From the NCBI GenBank assembly GCA_018894105.1, contig CM032117.1, positions 46,162,503-46,226,502 on the forward strand: 64,000 nucleotides of DNA. Direction: 5' to 3'. Of the stretch, positions 52,089-62,600 are shown one piece after another. Within the stretch, counting starts at the first letter, position 1; every line of letters begins with the position of its first letter. The notes beneath the pieces are model-generated. The model did not search any database. It worked only from the letters and a program-made list of their open reading frames with translations, and was not told the origin of the DNA. The position numbers were made by a program, and so were the translations under genes. This stretch comes from Jacaranda mimosifolia (Eukaryota; Streptophyta; Magnoliopsida; Lamiales; Bignoniaceae).

Positions 52089-54567
52089 ATGTTAGGTTTA
52101 TCTGGCTCTAAGGGTAGTCGAGGAGGGGACAATGAGGCCACCCAGTCTGATAGGCCTAGATATGTATCTGAAGAGTCCAGTGAGTCGTTGAGTGGCGATT
52201 CTAGTTCTAGCAACTCGAGCAGCAACAACGGAGGGGATGAAGCTGGGCCGAGCCAGATTCCTCCCTCGCGGGATCAATTATTTACACCAGACCATTATAG
52301 CGAGATTGTGTCCACCATCAACCATGTGGACCTGAGACGTCTTAGGTAGTTATACCATATTCCTGCTGAATACGAACTGCTGACTCCCGGGGCCCCTGGT
52401 TGAATGCACTATCCTCTCATATGTTGTATTACTATTTTCGATGATGCTTTCAGATGTGGTCTTAGGTTCTCTCTAAGTGCTCCCATGACTGACCTGCTTA
52501 GGGGCCTTTAGGTGTGCATAACCCAACTATTGCCAAACTGCTTCTCTACCATTTGTAGCTTCATCGTTTTAATACACCTATTCGACCAGCCAGCCAGTTT
52601 TGAAAACTTTTCAAACCTTTTCCACTCGCCAATGTCTTGCAAGTTGGGTAGCGCCGACGAGTCTAGCTTTTATTATTTGACTGCTCGACCGCGCTGTAAG
52701 TTCCTTATAGCCCTTGCTTCTTCTTATGGGCAAGAATGGAAAAAAACGGTACCTGTTTGTTCGAGTCGCTGGCGGTTTCAATATTCCTCGGGGCTCGTGG
52801 ATGGGGCAAGTCGAAATGCTAGGTAACTTTACCCCGACCTGGCCCAACACCTTCGTTCGGGACCTAGTCGAATTTGGCCAGATGGAGACCTCAGTTTTAA
52901 TCGAGGAGAGACATTTGGTGTTAGCTGGATTATTGCTAGCTCCGCTAAATTTGCCTACAAATGACTGACTAGGTAGACTGTGTTTCTTTTAATTTGTTGT
53001 TTTTCCATTGCTGTTGTTGATTTTGACCCTTGTTGTTTTGCTGTTCGACATATCGCGAGGAAATCATGAACCAATCAAGGGTCGAGGCTTTGGCGAGGGT
53101 AGAAAGGAACCAACAACGCCATCAGGCTACTGCGGCTCGTCAAGCAGTCACTGCGATCGAGGCGTCCCACCGGGAGGCCGTGGTGCCTATTCCCTCACCA
53201 ACACCATCACTTGGTCGACCTGTTGCAACCACAGGCAGCAGCCCCACGGGTTGAGGCAAGAGGGCAATGGTGGAGCAGACAGGACCTGTTCCGAAGAGGG
53301 CTGTTGTCGAGAAGGGAAAGGGGAAAGCAGCGAGGTCAAGCCCACCGATCGGAGATGATCTCTTCAGCGCTCACGGGGATGATGTTCTGTTCAACTCGCC
53401 AAAGTTGGCTTCTCCCCGGTTCGGGAATGAACCCGGCATGGTCGTGCATAACTCGCTTTCTATGGAGACGGCGAGGCCAACAGGAGCTGCCCCACTAAAA
53501 GTCTTACTAGCTGGTCAATTTGTGGCTGACCAGAGGAAGATTATGGGGCTGAGCCAAGATGTGGCTCTTCGGGCATTGGCTTATCGTGCGAACATGGTAA
53601 AGTTTTCTTTCTATTTATTATATTGTTACACCAGATCGATTATCTAACAACGCTGTCTTTCAGGTCGGCCAGCTGGGGTACAACTTTTATAGGAGGTCGG
53701 AGCTGGCTCTAGCTGATCGAGAGCAGTTGGAGGTTGGCAGCGACGCAGAGACTCTGAAGGCTCAGCTCGAGTCTTCACAGATGAGGGTTGACGAGCTAGA
53801 GAAATAGGTCAGGGAGTTGACTAAGGAGCTCCAATTGAGGGATGAGCAGCTGGTTGCATCCGTCCATGAGAAGACGAAGATGGATGAGTTGGTGAAAAAG
53901 CTGCGCTTGGATGGGCAGGTCGATTTCAATTCTGGTCGAGCTGTGGGCCGAAATACAGGACTGGACGAGGCTCGGGCTGAGTTCAATCGCATACTGCTGC
54001 TGGTGCATCGAGAGGCGATGCAACAGTTTATGTTAAGCCCGGCATTCCAAGATGTGAGCATCGTGTTTGCTCGACGACACCCGGAGTTCCTTCGAAAAGG
54101 CTCTTAAGCAGCTGTAGTTTCTGGGCTACGCCTTTTGATCGAAAGATCAACACCGCCTGAGCCATCTACCCGATGAGTAGCTGTAGCCTTACTTGGAGGA
54201 TGAGGGTGGGGTCGAGGTAGCGGGCGTCGAGGCTACTGCAATGGAGGGCATAACGGAGGCGCGGCTGTTGACCTTGCTAACAGATGAGCAGAAGAGGCGA
54301 GCCGAGGTCGAGCAGAGGCTGAAGGCCGTTGCTCAGGAGTTTGAGTTCGCCGGTAACTTTGCATTCAAGGTGAATGAGGGGGTGGTCGACGCTGCAGAAT
54401 ACTTTCCTATTCTAGATAGGCGATTCCTCCAAGATGCAGCCGGCCCTTCTCAGCCGACGACCGCTGCCGTCTCTGTCACCATTGCTATGCCTGAGCCAGT
54501 GCCAGTTGCTGTTCCCTCGAGTGATGAGCTCGAGCCCGCCATTGAGGAGGGTGCTGGTTCAAGTTGA
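52089..54567 (+). pseudogene. Antisense gene (aORF) of Tat element 2, three exons, broken
   Basis: It is homologous along its length to the element 1 aORF. Exon 1 is 52089-52972 (MLGLSGSKGSRGGDNEAT, Ser/Asn-rich stretch, YYLTARPRCKFLIALASSYG). Exon 2 starts near 53063 and ends 53596 (EIMNQSRVEALARVERNQQR, PLKVLLAGQFVADQRKIMGL). Exon 3 is 53664-54567 (coiled coil, then FEFAGNFAFKVNEGVVDAAE). Intron positions agree with element 1. Stops include codons near 52348, 52402, 52510, 53253 and 53806, with frameshifts near 52740 and 54085. Most stops are where element 1 has Gln, Arg or Trp. Role unknown. Confidence 0.8.
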
Positions 54568-55289
54568 GTTTTTGTTTTCTTTTGTTGCTGGTTTATGATT
54601 AAGGAGCTTCGATGAGGCGTTGTACTCTGAACTATTTTACTGTGTATGAACAAATGATTTGCTAGCAAATTCCGCTGATCTTTCTTATTTTACTGCTTTT
54701 ATTTTTGTTGAATGCATGTCTTTATCGTCGAGTAGATTATAGATACAACACAAAAGATCACCCTAAAAATTATCAAACTCTTATGATAAAGCACAAACGA
54801 TCCCGCTGACGAATTATTTGATTGGGCGAAGTGATTACTCAACGGTAAATTTGTGAGTAGTTCTGGGGATGGATAACAAACATCTAGTAAGTTAATCCGA
54901 TAATGGGTTAAGAAGTCTAAACTTAGCGACTAGAAACAAACATGGTCAACTTTGAGGTCGACGATGGGGAAAAACACCTTGAACCTAGTAGCTTGAAGCC
55001 TGGTTTGTCGACTGTGGGGTCGACCGTTTAGCTTGGGATGATAAGCCTTCACTTGGTGGCTTTAAGCTTGCTTTGTCAACTGCGGGGTCGACGGTTTGGT
55101 CTTGGCTAAGAAGCCTCGACTTGGCGGCGTGAAGCCTGCCTTGTCGATTGCGGGGTTGACTATAGTGAAGGTTCGTACGCATTCTACATTGTCAGAATAT
55201 GTTATGAATTTCATTATTGGTGAAGAATACAGAGGGCGCCAGGGCCTTTTACACGTAAAACTTTTTCAAGTTTGTTGCGTTCCACGGTC
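54568..55289. other. Spacer and diverged tandem repeats of Tat element 2
   Basis: The 3' flank of the aORF is followed by two to three diverged units (54990-55170) containing TTTGTCGACTGYGGGGTCGA and TTGGCGGCGTGAAGCCT. These are the reverse-oriented counterparts of the 66-bp repeats in element 1. No coding function is seen. Confidence 0.6.
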
Positions 55290-55935
55290 GGGGTAGTTCA
55301 TTGCCGTCGCATCTGCCAGTCGATAAGTGTTGTTTTTTGCAACTTTAATCACTGAGTAGGATCCTTCCCATTTAGGGTCGAGTTTTCCTACATCTTTGAT
55401 ACTTCCACTTTCTTGAGGATGAGGTTTCCGACCTTAAATGCCCGGGGTCGTACCGTTCTGTTGTAACGCTCCGTCATTTTTTATTGGTATTGTTGCATTG
55501 TGTTGTAGGCTGTATGGCGCAACTTGTCGACAGTGAATAGATCGATTGTTCTCTCGGATGCATTTTTGACCGGATTATAATAAATTACCCGGCGGTGTGC
55601 TGGATTAATTCGGATGGGATTACTATCTCAGATTCGTAAACCAAGCTGTATGGGCTGTGGCTTGTTGCTATTCAGGGAGTGGTCCATATGCCCACAGCAC
55701 CCCTGGGAGGTCGTTTGCCCAATTGGCTCCTGCGCCGGCTATTCGAGCCTTGAGGTGGTCAAAAATCGTTCTGTTCATGACCTCTGTTTGGCCGTTGGCT
55801 TGGGGGTTCGCCACGGAGGTGAAGTGTTGGTTGACTCCTAAAGCTTCACACCATGTCCTCGTGCTTTTACTCTGGAACTGAGTGCTGTTATCTGAGATCA
55901 GGATTCTGGGCAAGCCGAATCGACATATTATGTTC
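55290..55935 (-). pseudogene. Integrase C-terminal half of Tat element 2
   Basis: Read on -, the fragment begins abruptly next to the primer site, inside the integrase core. It runs through LISDNSTQFQSKSTR, NGQTEVMNRTIFDHLKARI and a chromodomain-less C-terminal part to about 55290. It retains the second Asp and the catalytic Glu but has lost the first Asp, and it carries stops and a frameshift. It matches element 1 integrase from about 41390 on. Confidence 0.85.
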
Positions 55936-55955
55936 TTCCCACAGACGACGCCAAA
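55936..55955 (-). other. Primer-binding site of Tat element 2
   Basis: On the - strand TTTGGCGTCGTCTGTGGGAA follows the 5' LTR directly. It corresponds to TTGGCGCCGTCTGTGG of element 1. Confidence 0.8.
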
Positions 55956-56678
55956 TGATGAGGGTTCGATTCGTCGAGGACAGGTCTAACGAAGTATCTT
56001 GTTGGGATTTAACCTCGGAGGTTGATTATCTTGCGATGGAAAGTGCTGAATCCTGCAATCACGCAGCAAACGTCAGGCTAGCCGAAGAGCCCTCGGCCAT
56101 GGCGTTCCGACGCTCAAGTCAATATAGATCGACGAGATAACCAGAGCAGCAGAGTAAGGACTTTTTGTATATATGAGAGCATACCTTAGGAAGGTTGAGG
56201 TGAAAGTATTTATAGCCTTTCCCTTTTGGGGAATTGTCTGAGATGCCCTTGGTGTGTTGAAAGGGCCTTTTCCCTTGCGCGAGGGGTGATTAGTCATTCC
56301 CTCTTTCAGTACTGTTCTAGGTAGGTGCCCTTCTAGGGCAAAGTAGTACACTGTTGAAGTACTTCCTGTGCCAGGCAGTAGTGGAGTGGCATGCGCCATT
56401 AATGCGGCATGCCTGTCAGTGCATTTAATGTGGCAAAGGTGTACAAGCATATCTCGACCTCTGTGGTCGAGATATGAAACCACACAGTAACGTACAATGC
56501 CCGGATTGGCATCGCAGGTCGACTCACCGATCTGCGGCAACGAACTAATCTGCTCGAGGATAGCACAGTCGATGACTGAGGTCGGGTGTACTGCTAGACT
56601 CCGAAGGCAAGATGGGCCTGGGACCGTGTCTCTGGGTCAATATAGTTTGGGCCGAGCCACTTGGGTTACCCCATATCA
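55956..56678 (-). repeat. 5' LTR of Tat element 2 (723 bp)
   Basis: On + it reads TGATGAGGGTTCGATT to CCCCATATCA. It is similar to the copy at 50949-51678, with scattered substitutions and small indels. Confidence 0.92.
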
Positions 56679-56996
56679 ATTATTAATATATATTATTTTA
56701 AAATAATACTAGGGCTCATGAGCTGGTTCGTGAGCCTTCAAGCCACCATATTAAAGTTCAAGCTTGGCTCAATTCCAAGCTCAAGCTCAATAAGCTCAAC
56801 TCAAGTTCAGGTAGTCTAGAGCTCGAGCCGAGTTGACTCATGAGCTAGCTCCACTCAACCTACAGCCCTACTCCAAACTACGCCTGTAAATGGGTAGGGT
56901 GATACCCTACATACACCTATACCCTAAATACCCAAATAAAAGTACCATACATTCTATCCTACCCTAAAATACTCAAAAGGATGAAATTCTAACCCT

Positions 56997-57592
56997 TAGG
57001 GATGGTAGTGGGGTGGGTTTGGGGTAGGTTTGGCTCGTTCCATACCCCGTCCTGCAAGACCATACCCTGTCCCGCCCCACCTCGTCCCGTCAGGATAAAC
57101 CTACTAACCCAAAAAAAAATAGAAAAATTGGAATCAGTCACTGAAAGTATCAAATCAAAACCATTTAACTACAATTAAAATTCAAATTTCAAGTATAAAA
57201 ATGAAAAATCCATGCCAACAAGATAAGATTCTAGAAGTAAAATAGGAGATAAGAATATAATTAAAGTAATAACCAGCACAACATCTAAATTTTTATATAT
57301 TGTGAGTTTGGCAGGAAGTGCCAAAGTGGGAACCCTAAACTATTTAGTTTGGACATTATTTTTAATTAGAAAAATATAAAATAAAATATATGTATTATTA
57401 TTATTATTATTATTATTAGGGACAGGGTGGCGAGGCGGGTTTGGGGTTGAGTAAGTAAACCCCATACCCCACCCCCAAATACTTTGAGTTATGAAAATCG
57501 CATCCCATATCCCTTTAAGCCGCCCCAAACCCATCCCATTCAGAACAGGTTGAGCTCAGATTTGGGTTTTGACCCGCCCCATTGCCACCATA
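56997..57592. mobile_element. Possible third hAT-like element with GGGGCGGG-type ends, nested
   Basis: The left end TAGGGATGGTAGTGGGGTGG and the right end (reverse complement TATGGTGGCAATGGGGCGGG) are similar. Candidate 8-bp duplications CTAACCCT and CCAATCCT match at 6 of 8 positions. The GGGTTTGGGG-rich arms resemble a widespread plant MITE type. The boundaries are less certain than those of the outer element. Confidence 0.45.
57388..57418. repeat. (ATT)n microsatellite
   Basis: About ten uninterrupted TTA/ATT units inside the nested hAT-like element. Confidence 0.95.
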
Positions 57593-58462
57593 CCAATCCT
57601 ACCCTACCCTATCTAATCCAAGACTCATTGAGTCTAATTTATTAGACTTATGTTTTTAATGTATATACTAATTTTCTCAATATATACTAAAAATATTATT
57701 TGGCATATGATAACGAAAAATTAAAAAATATATATTTAATTTAATTTAATCATTAAATTTAAATTAGTTAATTTTAAAAAAAATTCTAATTAAAAAACTA
57801 TTTTATTAATGTAATAGTTAAAATTTATTAATATAATTAGCAATTAAATTTTTTGCTAATTAAATTAATATAATTAAAAATACAATTAATAAAAAATACA
57901 GTTAATAAAAACAGTTTAAAAGAAATTTTTTTTTGTATATTTAATTTTATAAAAATAGTTAATTTCTATGTTAATAAACTTTATTTGTTAGCAAAATTAA
58001 TTTTATTAACTGTTTTTATAAAAAATATTTATTCTACTATTAATTTTAATATTATTAATTTTATTAATGAAAAATATTCAACTATTGCTATTGCTATTCC
58101 AATTTTTTTTTTAAAAAAATTGCTATCCTAATATATTAACTTTATTAATTTTATTAATTTAGTTAATTTTTAGTGAAGAAAATTATTTAGTTGTTACTGT
58201 TTATTCACATATTTGTAATTTTTACATATAAAATTTTTATCATTAATATAAATTTAATTTCGGTATAAACAATTTTTAAGTTCACAGATTAAATTTAAGT
58301 ATAAAGTAATGAGTATATGGGTAATTTATGGGTACAGACCCCTACCCGTATCTATTACATTATCTTTAATAAGTATGGACATGGGTATATGTATGGATAT
58401 AGGTATGACATTTTGGGTCTAGATAGGGTAACACTCTACCCATCTACAGGTCTACTCCAAAC

Positions 58463-60480
58463 CCATTAAATGACTTCATATATATTTTGGGCCTATTAAA
58501 TTGAGTTTTCTTTTCAATAACTTTTATTAAACCTATAAAATGTAGAATGAGCCTATTTATATTTATTATACTACTATGTATATTCTCTTTTCGTTTCAAT
58601 ACATATTATATTTTAATACCTTTTATGTATTTTTATTTTTAAATCAATGAAAAATGATTGGATTTGTAATACATATGTCAAATAATTATATGTGATATAC
58701 AATAATATACATAAAAAATTGTATCAACAAGTTATTTTAGGAAAAGTGCCAGAATATATTCTCCATTGACATTCTCAAATCAATTCAAAATTAAATTAGT
58801 TATATTATTTTAATATCTTGGATCAATATATTAACTAACATGAACCTATATTTGTATTTTAATAATTAAAGTTATTCCCCAATCTTAACAAAAATTTGAA
58901 ATGATCATTTTAACGCCCATTGAAAATATGTAAAAGAAAATCACTAAAAAATTAAATAGTAAATGACAAAATTTCCTTTATTAAAAATATATTCAAAATA
59001 TTTATATATTTACATATATTAATATATATATATATACAAAATATATACATAACATATATATAACCCCCACCTAACCCCCGCCCCCCCTCCCCCACAATCC
59101 AACCGCCCTGGCCGGGCAGTCGACCATGGCCAGCGGCTGTCGCTAGGCCGCTGGACTAACTATAGTCAACCTGGCAATGGTTGGCTGTTTATGTGGGCGC
59201 AGCGTAGGTTGGGGGCGGCAGGGAAGGGTTTTGGGCGAAGGGGGGAGTTTGAAAGCAGGAAGATACCTTCTTTTTTTTTTTTTTTTTTTTTTTTTTGATA
59301 AATAATTTTTATTAAATTAAATATTATTTGTTATTAATATTATTAAGTATGTATTTTAAATTATCAAAATTATATTACTTGAAATAATACATTTAAAATT
59401 TTCCTTTTGAAAAAATGTTTTGCTTATTAAATAAATTTGGTTAAATTATTTTAAATATGTTTATTTAATATTAATATTGAGTATACATGTCAAATTGTTA
59501 AAATTATATTGTTGGAATGATATATTTAGATTTTATTATTTCTAATTTTATATCTTGATTAATAAATAAATTCAACTAAAGTTATTATAGAGTATGTGAT
59601 TTAAAATAATTAAATTATATTATCTAAGACAATAAATTTTTATTTTTTTCTTTTAACTTCTTTTTTTGAAAATATTTATCAAACATTAAATGTATTACAA
59701 ATTTATAATTTAAAAATATAAAACAATGATTTGTTGTAAAATTAAAACTAATTTATTTTAAAAGAATATATATTATTTAATTTGAGGATATTTCGTATAA
59801 ATAAAATATAATAATACGTCATCGTAGGCGTCCCAAAGTAGAATTGCTGCATAGCGGAGAAAGATAAAAGCATATCGGTGAGTTGTGCTGCTTTCGAGCC
59901 ACCAACCATAGATTAACATCTTCTATTGTGAAAACTTTATTCCCCTTCTGACATTTTTAATAACTTCGCGTGCTCAAATATCTTCACTGCAATCAATAAA
60001 GATTTAGATAAAGGGTCCTTTCGGATTTCATTAATATAATCAGTTGTTTAATTAACGTTGTCGAATAGCACTTTGACGAAACAATTGGATTGGGACCGGA
60101 ATGGTTGATTCGATGCAGTTGTAACTACTGTTTTGGAGTTAATTGGAGAAATTAAAATCAATTCAAGATGAATGCGTACACGTAAACTTTTCTATTGAGC
60201 TCTTTAACTTATGCGTATAATTTAAAGGATGTAAGGCCAACAAGTTAATTATCATTCCCTATTATTCAACATGATGTATATTCAATTCAAAGCTAACTTT
60301 AATAATTTGGATAAATTTCTATCTAATTAAATATTGTACTCCAAAATGCAAGAAAGCCCTTCGAAAGAAATACTCAGAATTTTTATTTTTATTTTAATTT
60401 TCAACATTGATTATATTAATAACATACCAAATTAAGACTCTAAGGGTATAAATGTAAAAATTCAATAAATGGACAAATTC
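58463..60480. other. AT-rich DNA with diverged tandem repeats, no gene seen
   Basis: A C-rich then G-rich segment (59060-59240, with GACCATGGCCAGCGGCTG) interrupts AT-rich DNA and resembles in composition the block at 26430-26740. It is followed by a T-run (59270-59296). Three diverged tandem units with AGTATGTATTTTAAATTATC-like starts lie near 59345, 59480 and 59591. No coding exon is recognised. Confidence 0.5.
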
Positions 60481-62600
60481 ACTAAATGAAAAGGGAGCAA
60501 CTGAGTTCACCTAATTAAGCCCACTCAAGATGGATTCCACAACTTAAAAGGACCAAAACCAGCTAAGAACTTATATAAAACCTAACTCCCACGGCCAAAA
60601 AGAGGGCTAAGCAGTCATTTTTTTCAACTTGAGTTTTGACTCTATACAAACACATTTTAGAACAAAAGCACATCACTATATTAATTTACAGAAAGGATCC
60701 CAATATAACATCACCTGGCGCTATCTCTGGAAAACTCCTTCCTGGCTTATGGAATGATGAGAATGTTAAAAAGAATCAGAGCTCAAAACTCTAGCTTCCT
60801 AGTGGCACCTCAAGGAGAGAATGTGGAAATAACCAACAGAATGCACAACTCTTCCTAGTTATTGAGCAAGCACCAAGTGCGCCCCCAACATTGGAGATAC
60901 CATCCAAACAGCAAGCTCCAATCCCTAGAGGACCAACTTAGCAAACTACCTAAGACGTCTCTACATGAGTTACTACCAAAGTGGTAGCCCAATAGGCTGA
61001 TGAACACTACTAGGAGCAACCTTTCTCTCATCGAAATCGAAAAGCATCAATATCCCTAAGGAAAACTGAATGGAGGGTGAACAAAGAATGAAGCACGACC
61101 CCTCTACCACCATAATAAGTAGATGTGCAATCCTTTATTCGTGCAGATCAATCCCAGCGACAACCAACGATGGTTGGAGGTCCTCGCTCTATTATCCCCC
61201 AACACGCAATAGGCATAGGAAATTAGTACCTCTTTCTGGTAGTTGCCCTTCTTAGGCGTAGCCTTTTTTGCCTGGTCATTCATGCAAAATCCTCTCTTAC
61301 TAGAATAAATAATCAATGTGGAAACTTATTTGTAAGCCATTGCCCTTACTAGAATGAAGAGGATGAGAAGGTAAAGGGTAAGAAGTCCTAACAACATACC
61401 CTTGAGCGCTATTCTGAGCCGATTGTGAAATCATTGGCTCAAAACCATCATCTGCATCTAACTATGGAACGAAAGGAAGAGGTAGAAGCTAAGATTCTTT
61501 GAGATGTTTTCATGAAGGACTTGAGCAATAGGCTAGCAGTAGCAAAGCCTTTGAGCCCAATCCCGAAGGAGGCCTCGTGAGCACCTTCATTTGCCCTCCT
61601 AGCCTGAATCCTTGCTAAGTCATTCTTCTTCCCTATCACAAGAAAAAAACCTGAAAAATTAACTCACCAGTATGAAATATGTAAATGATGTTAAAAAGAG
61701 AAGTAAATAACCCAAGCTCATCAAAATGCTTTTGAGGTCATGATGAATTCTGTAAATGTGTTAAACAAGTCAAAATACTCCATACATAAGGGATCCCCAA
61801 ACCTTCATCTCTTAGAAAGGAAAAATGATCCTTCCAAGACCCTCGAGAAGATGACACTTCACTTCTACATTTGCCTAGGGAAGAAATAAAAAAGGGCTCC
61901 TTTAGAATCTTTCTTCTTATGAAGAGAGCGTAAAAACTATCTAAAGAGATTGGAAGACCTAACTCTTTAAGATGATGCTACAACCCCATAAAGTATGCTA
62001 ATGAGTTTGGGAGAAACTGACTTAAAGATATCCCATAGCTCTCAACTATTTCTAACAATAAAAATTCAAGGAGAAGGGAGAACCCACTATTAAAATACTC
62101 GCTAGAAATGGTAAAGTACACTGAAGGGGATGAGATGATATGATCCCCTAAAGAAGAAAGTACGAACTCAAACTCGTTAGCAAGACTAACCATACACCTC
62201 AAAAGATCTAATTCCTCTAGAGTAAGCGAACATGATAGACTACTAATACCAATAAGACTCTCATTTAAAATAGAAGCATCCTCGGGCTCCTCCTGAATAG
62301 ACACAGACTATGAATCAGACCTCGACTCTAACAAAGAAGATAACTCAATGACTAAGGATGGACAAATATGTTCACAATGCGCAACCCTTCAACCAGAAAT
62401 AGGGCATAATACATGCCTAAAAGATGGTTCTCAAAGTCGAATGATACTACGACATTGCGAGGAGGATGACCCTCATGAACTCGAACCATGTAAACACCTG
62501 TGTGACCACCTGAGGTAGCGGTCCCTAACAACAAAGCAACTAAGACAAGCGCCTGCCTTACAAGAGCTGCCTAATGGTCCGTCGCCCATGGGGACCAGCT
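60481..62600 (+). mobile_element. Eroded third Tat-type element with antisense gene remnants
   Basis: A primer-site-like TGGCGCTATCTCTGGAAAAC follows CATCACC near 60716, preceded by LTR-like sequence with TATATAAA at 60572-60579. A short gag-like frame with stops follows. Then - strand remnants of an aORF-like gene appear: 62304-61978 (VYFTISSEYFNSGFSLLLEF, SYGISLSQFLPNSLAYF), continuing past a stop with LDSFYALF, and 61639-61448 (NDLARIQARRANEGAHEASF). These resemble the PF04195-type region and exon 2 of the other aORFs. No 3' LTR was found, and the limits are approximate. Confidence 0.5.
61448..62304 (-). pseudogene. Remnant of a Tat-type antisense gene (PF04195-like)
   Basis: The - strand frame 62304-61978 (108 codons) contains the pattern of the plant 'putative gypsy type transposon' family: an aromatic-rich YFTISSEYFNSGFSL segment, then GISLSQFLPNSLAYFMGL. 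The next residues after the stop (ELGLPISLDSFYALFIRRK) continue the family pattern, so the stop at 61978 breaks a real frame. A second piece, 61639-61448, follows an intron-like T-rich tract. The assignment rests on remembered family patterns only. Confidence 0.5.

Larger units (their letters stand above)
50949..56678 (-). mobile_element. Tat-lineage gypsy element 2, internally deleted, - orientation
   Basis: LTRs lie at 50949-51678 and 55956-56678, flanked by exact ATTAT duplications (50944-50948 and 56679-56683). Read on the - strand: LTR, primer site (55955-55936), integrase C-terminal half, repeat zone, antisense aORF (which therefore reads on +), polypurine tract, LTR. Gag, protease, RT, both RNases H and the first half of integrase are missing. 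LTR sequence is only partly similar to element 1, so this is a related but distinct family. Confidence 0.92.
50206..56870. mobile_element. hAT-like non-autonomous element rich in GCTCGAGCTC, split by Tat element 2
   Basis: The left end is TAGGGTGTAAACAAGC and the reverse complement of the right end is TAGGGCTGTAGGTTGA. The flanks are CTCCAAAT (50198-50205) and CTCCAAAC (56871-56878), an 8-bp duplication with one mismatch, as for hAT elements. Subterminal regions are full of GAGCTC/CAAGCTC motifs in inverted orientation (50220-50470 and 56710-56860). Removing Tat element 2 and one copy of its duplication leaves about 930 bp without coding capacity. Confidence 0.65.
56879..58454. mobile_element. 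Second hAT-like element, rich in GGGTA motifs
   Basis: The left end is TACGCCTGTAAATGGGTAGG and the reverse complement of the right end is TAGACCTGTAGATGGGTAGA. The 8-bp duplication CTCCAAAC is exact on both sides (56871-56878 and 58455-58462). Subterminal TACCC/GGGTA motifs are in inverted orientation. The interior is AT-rich, with an (ATT)n run at 57388-57418 and no transposase. Confidence 0.7.
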
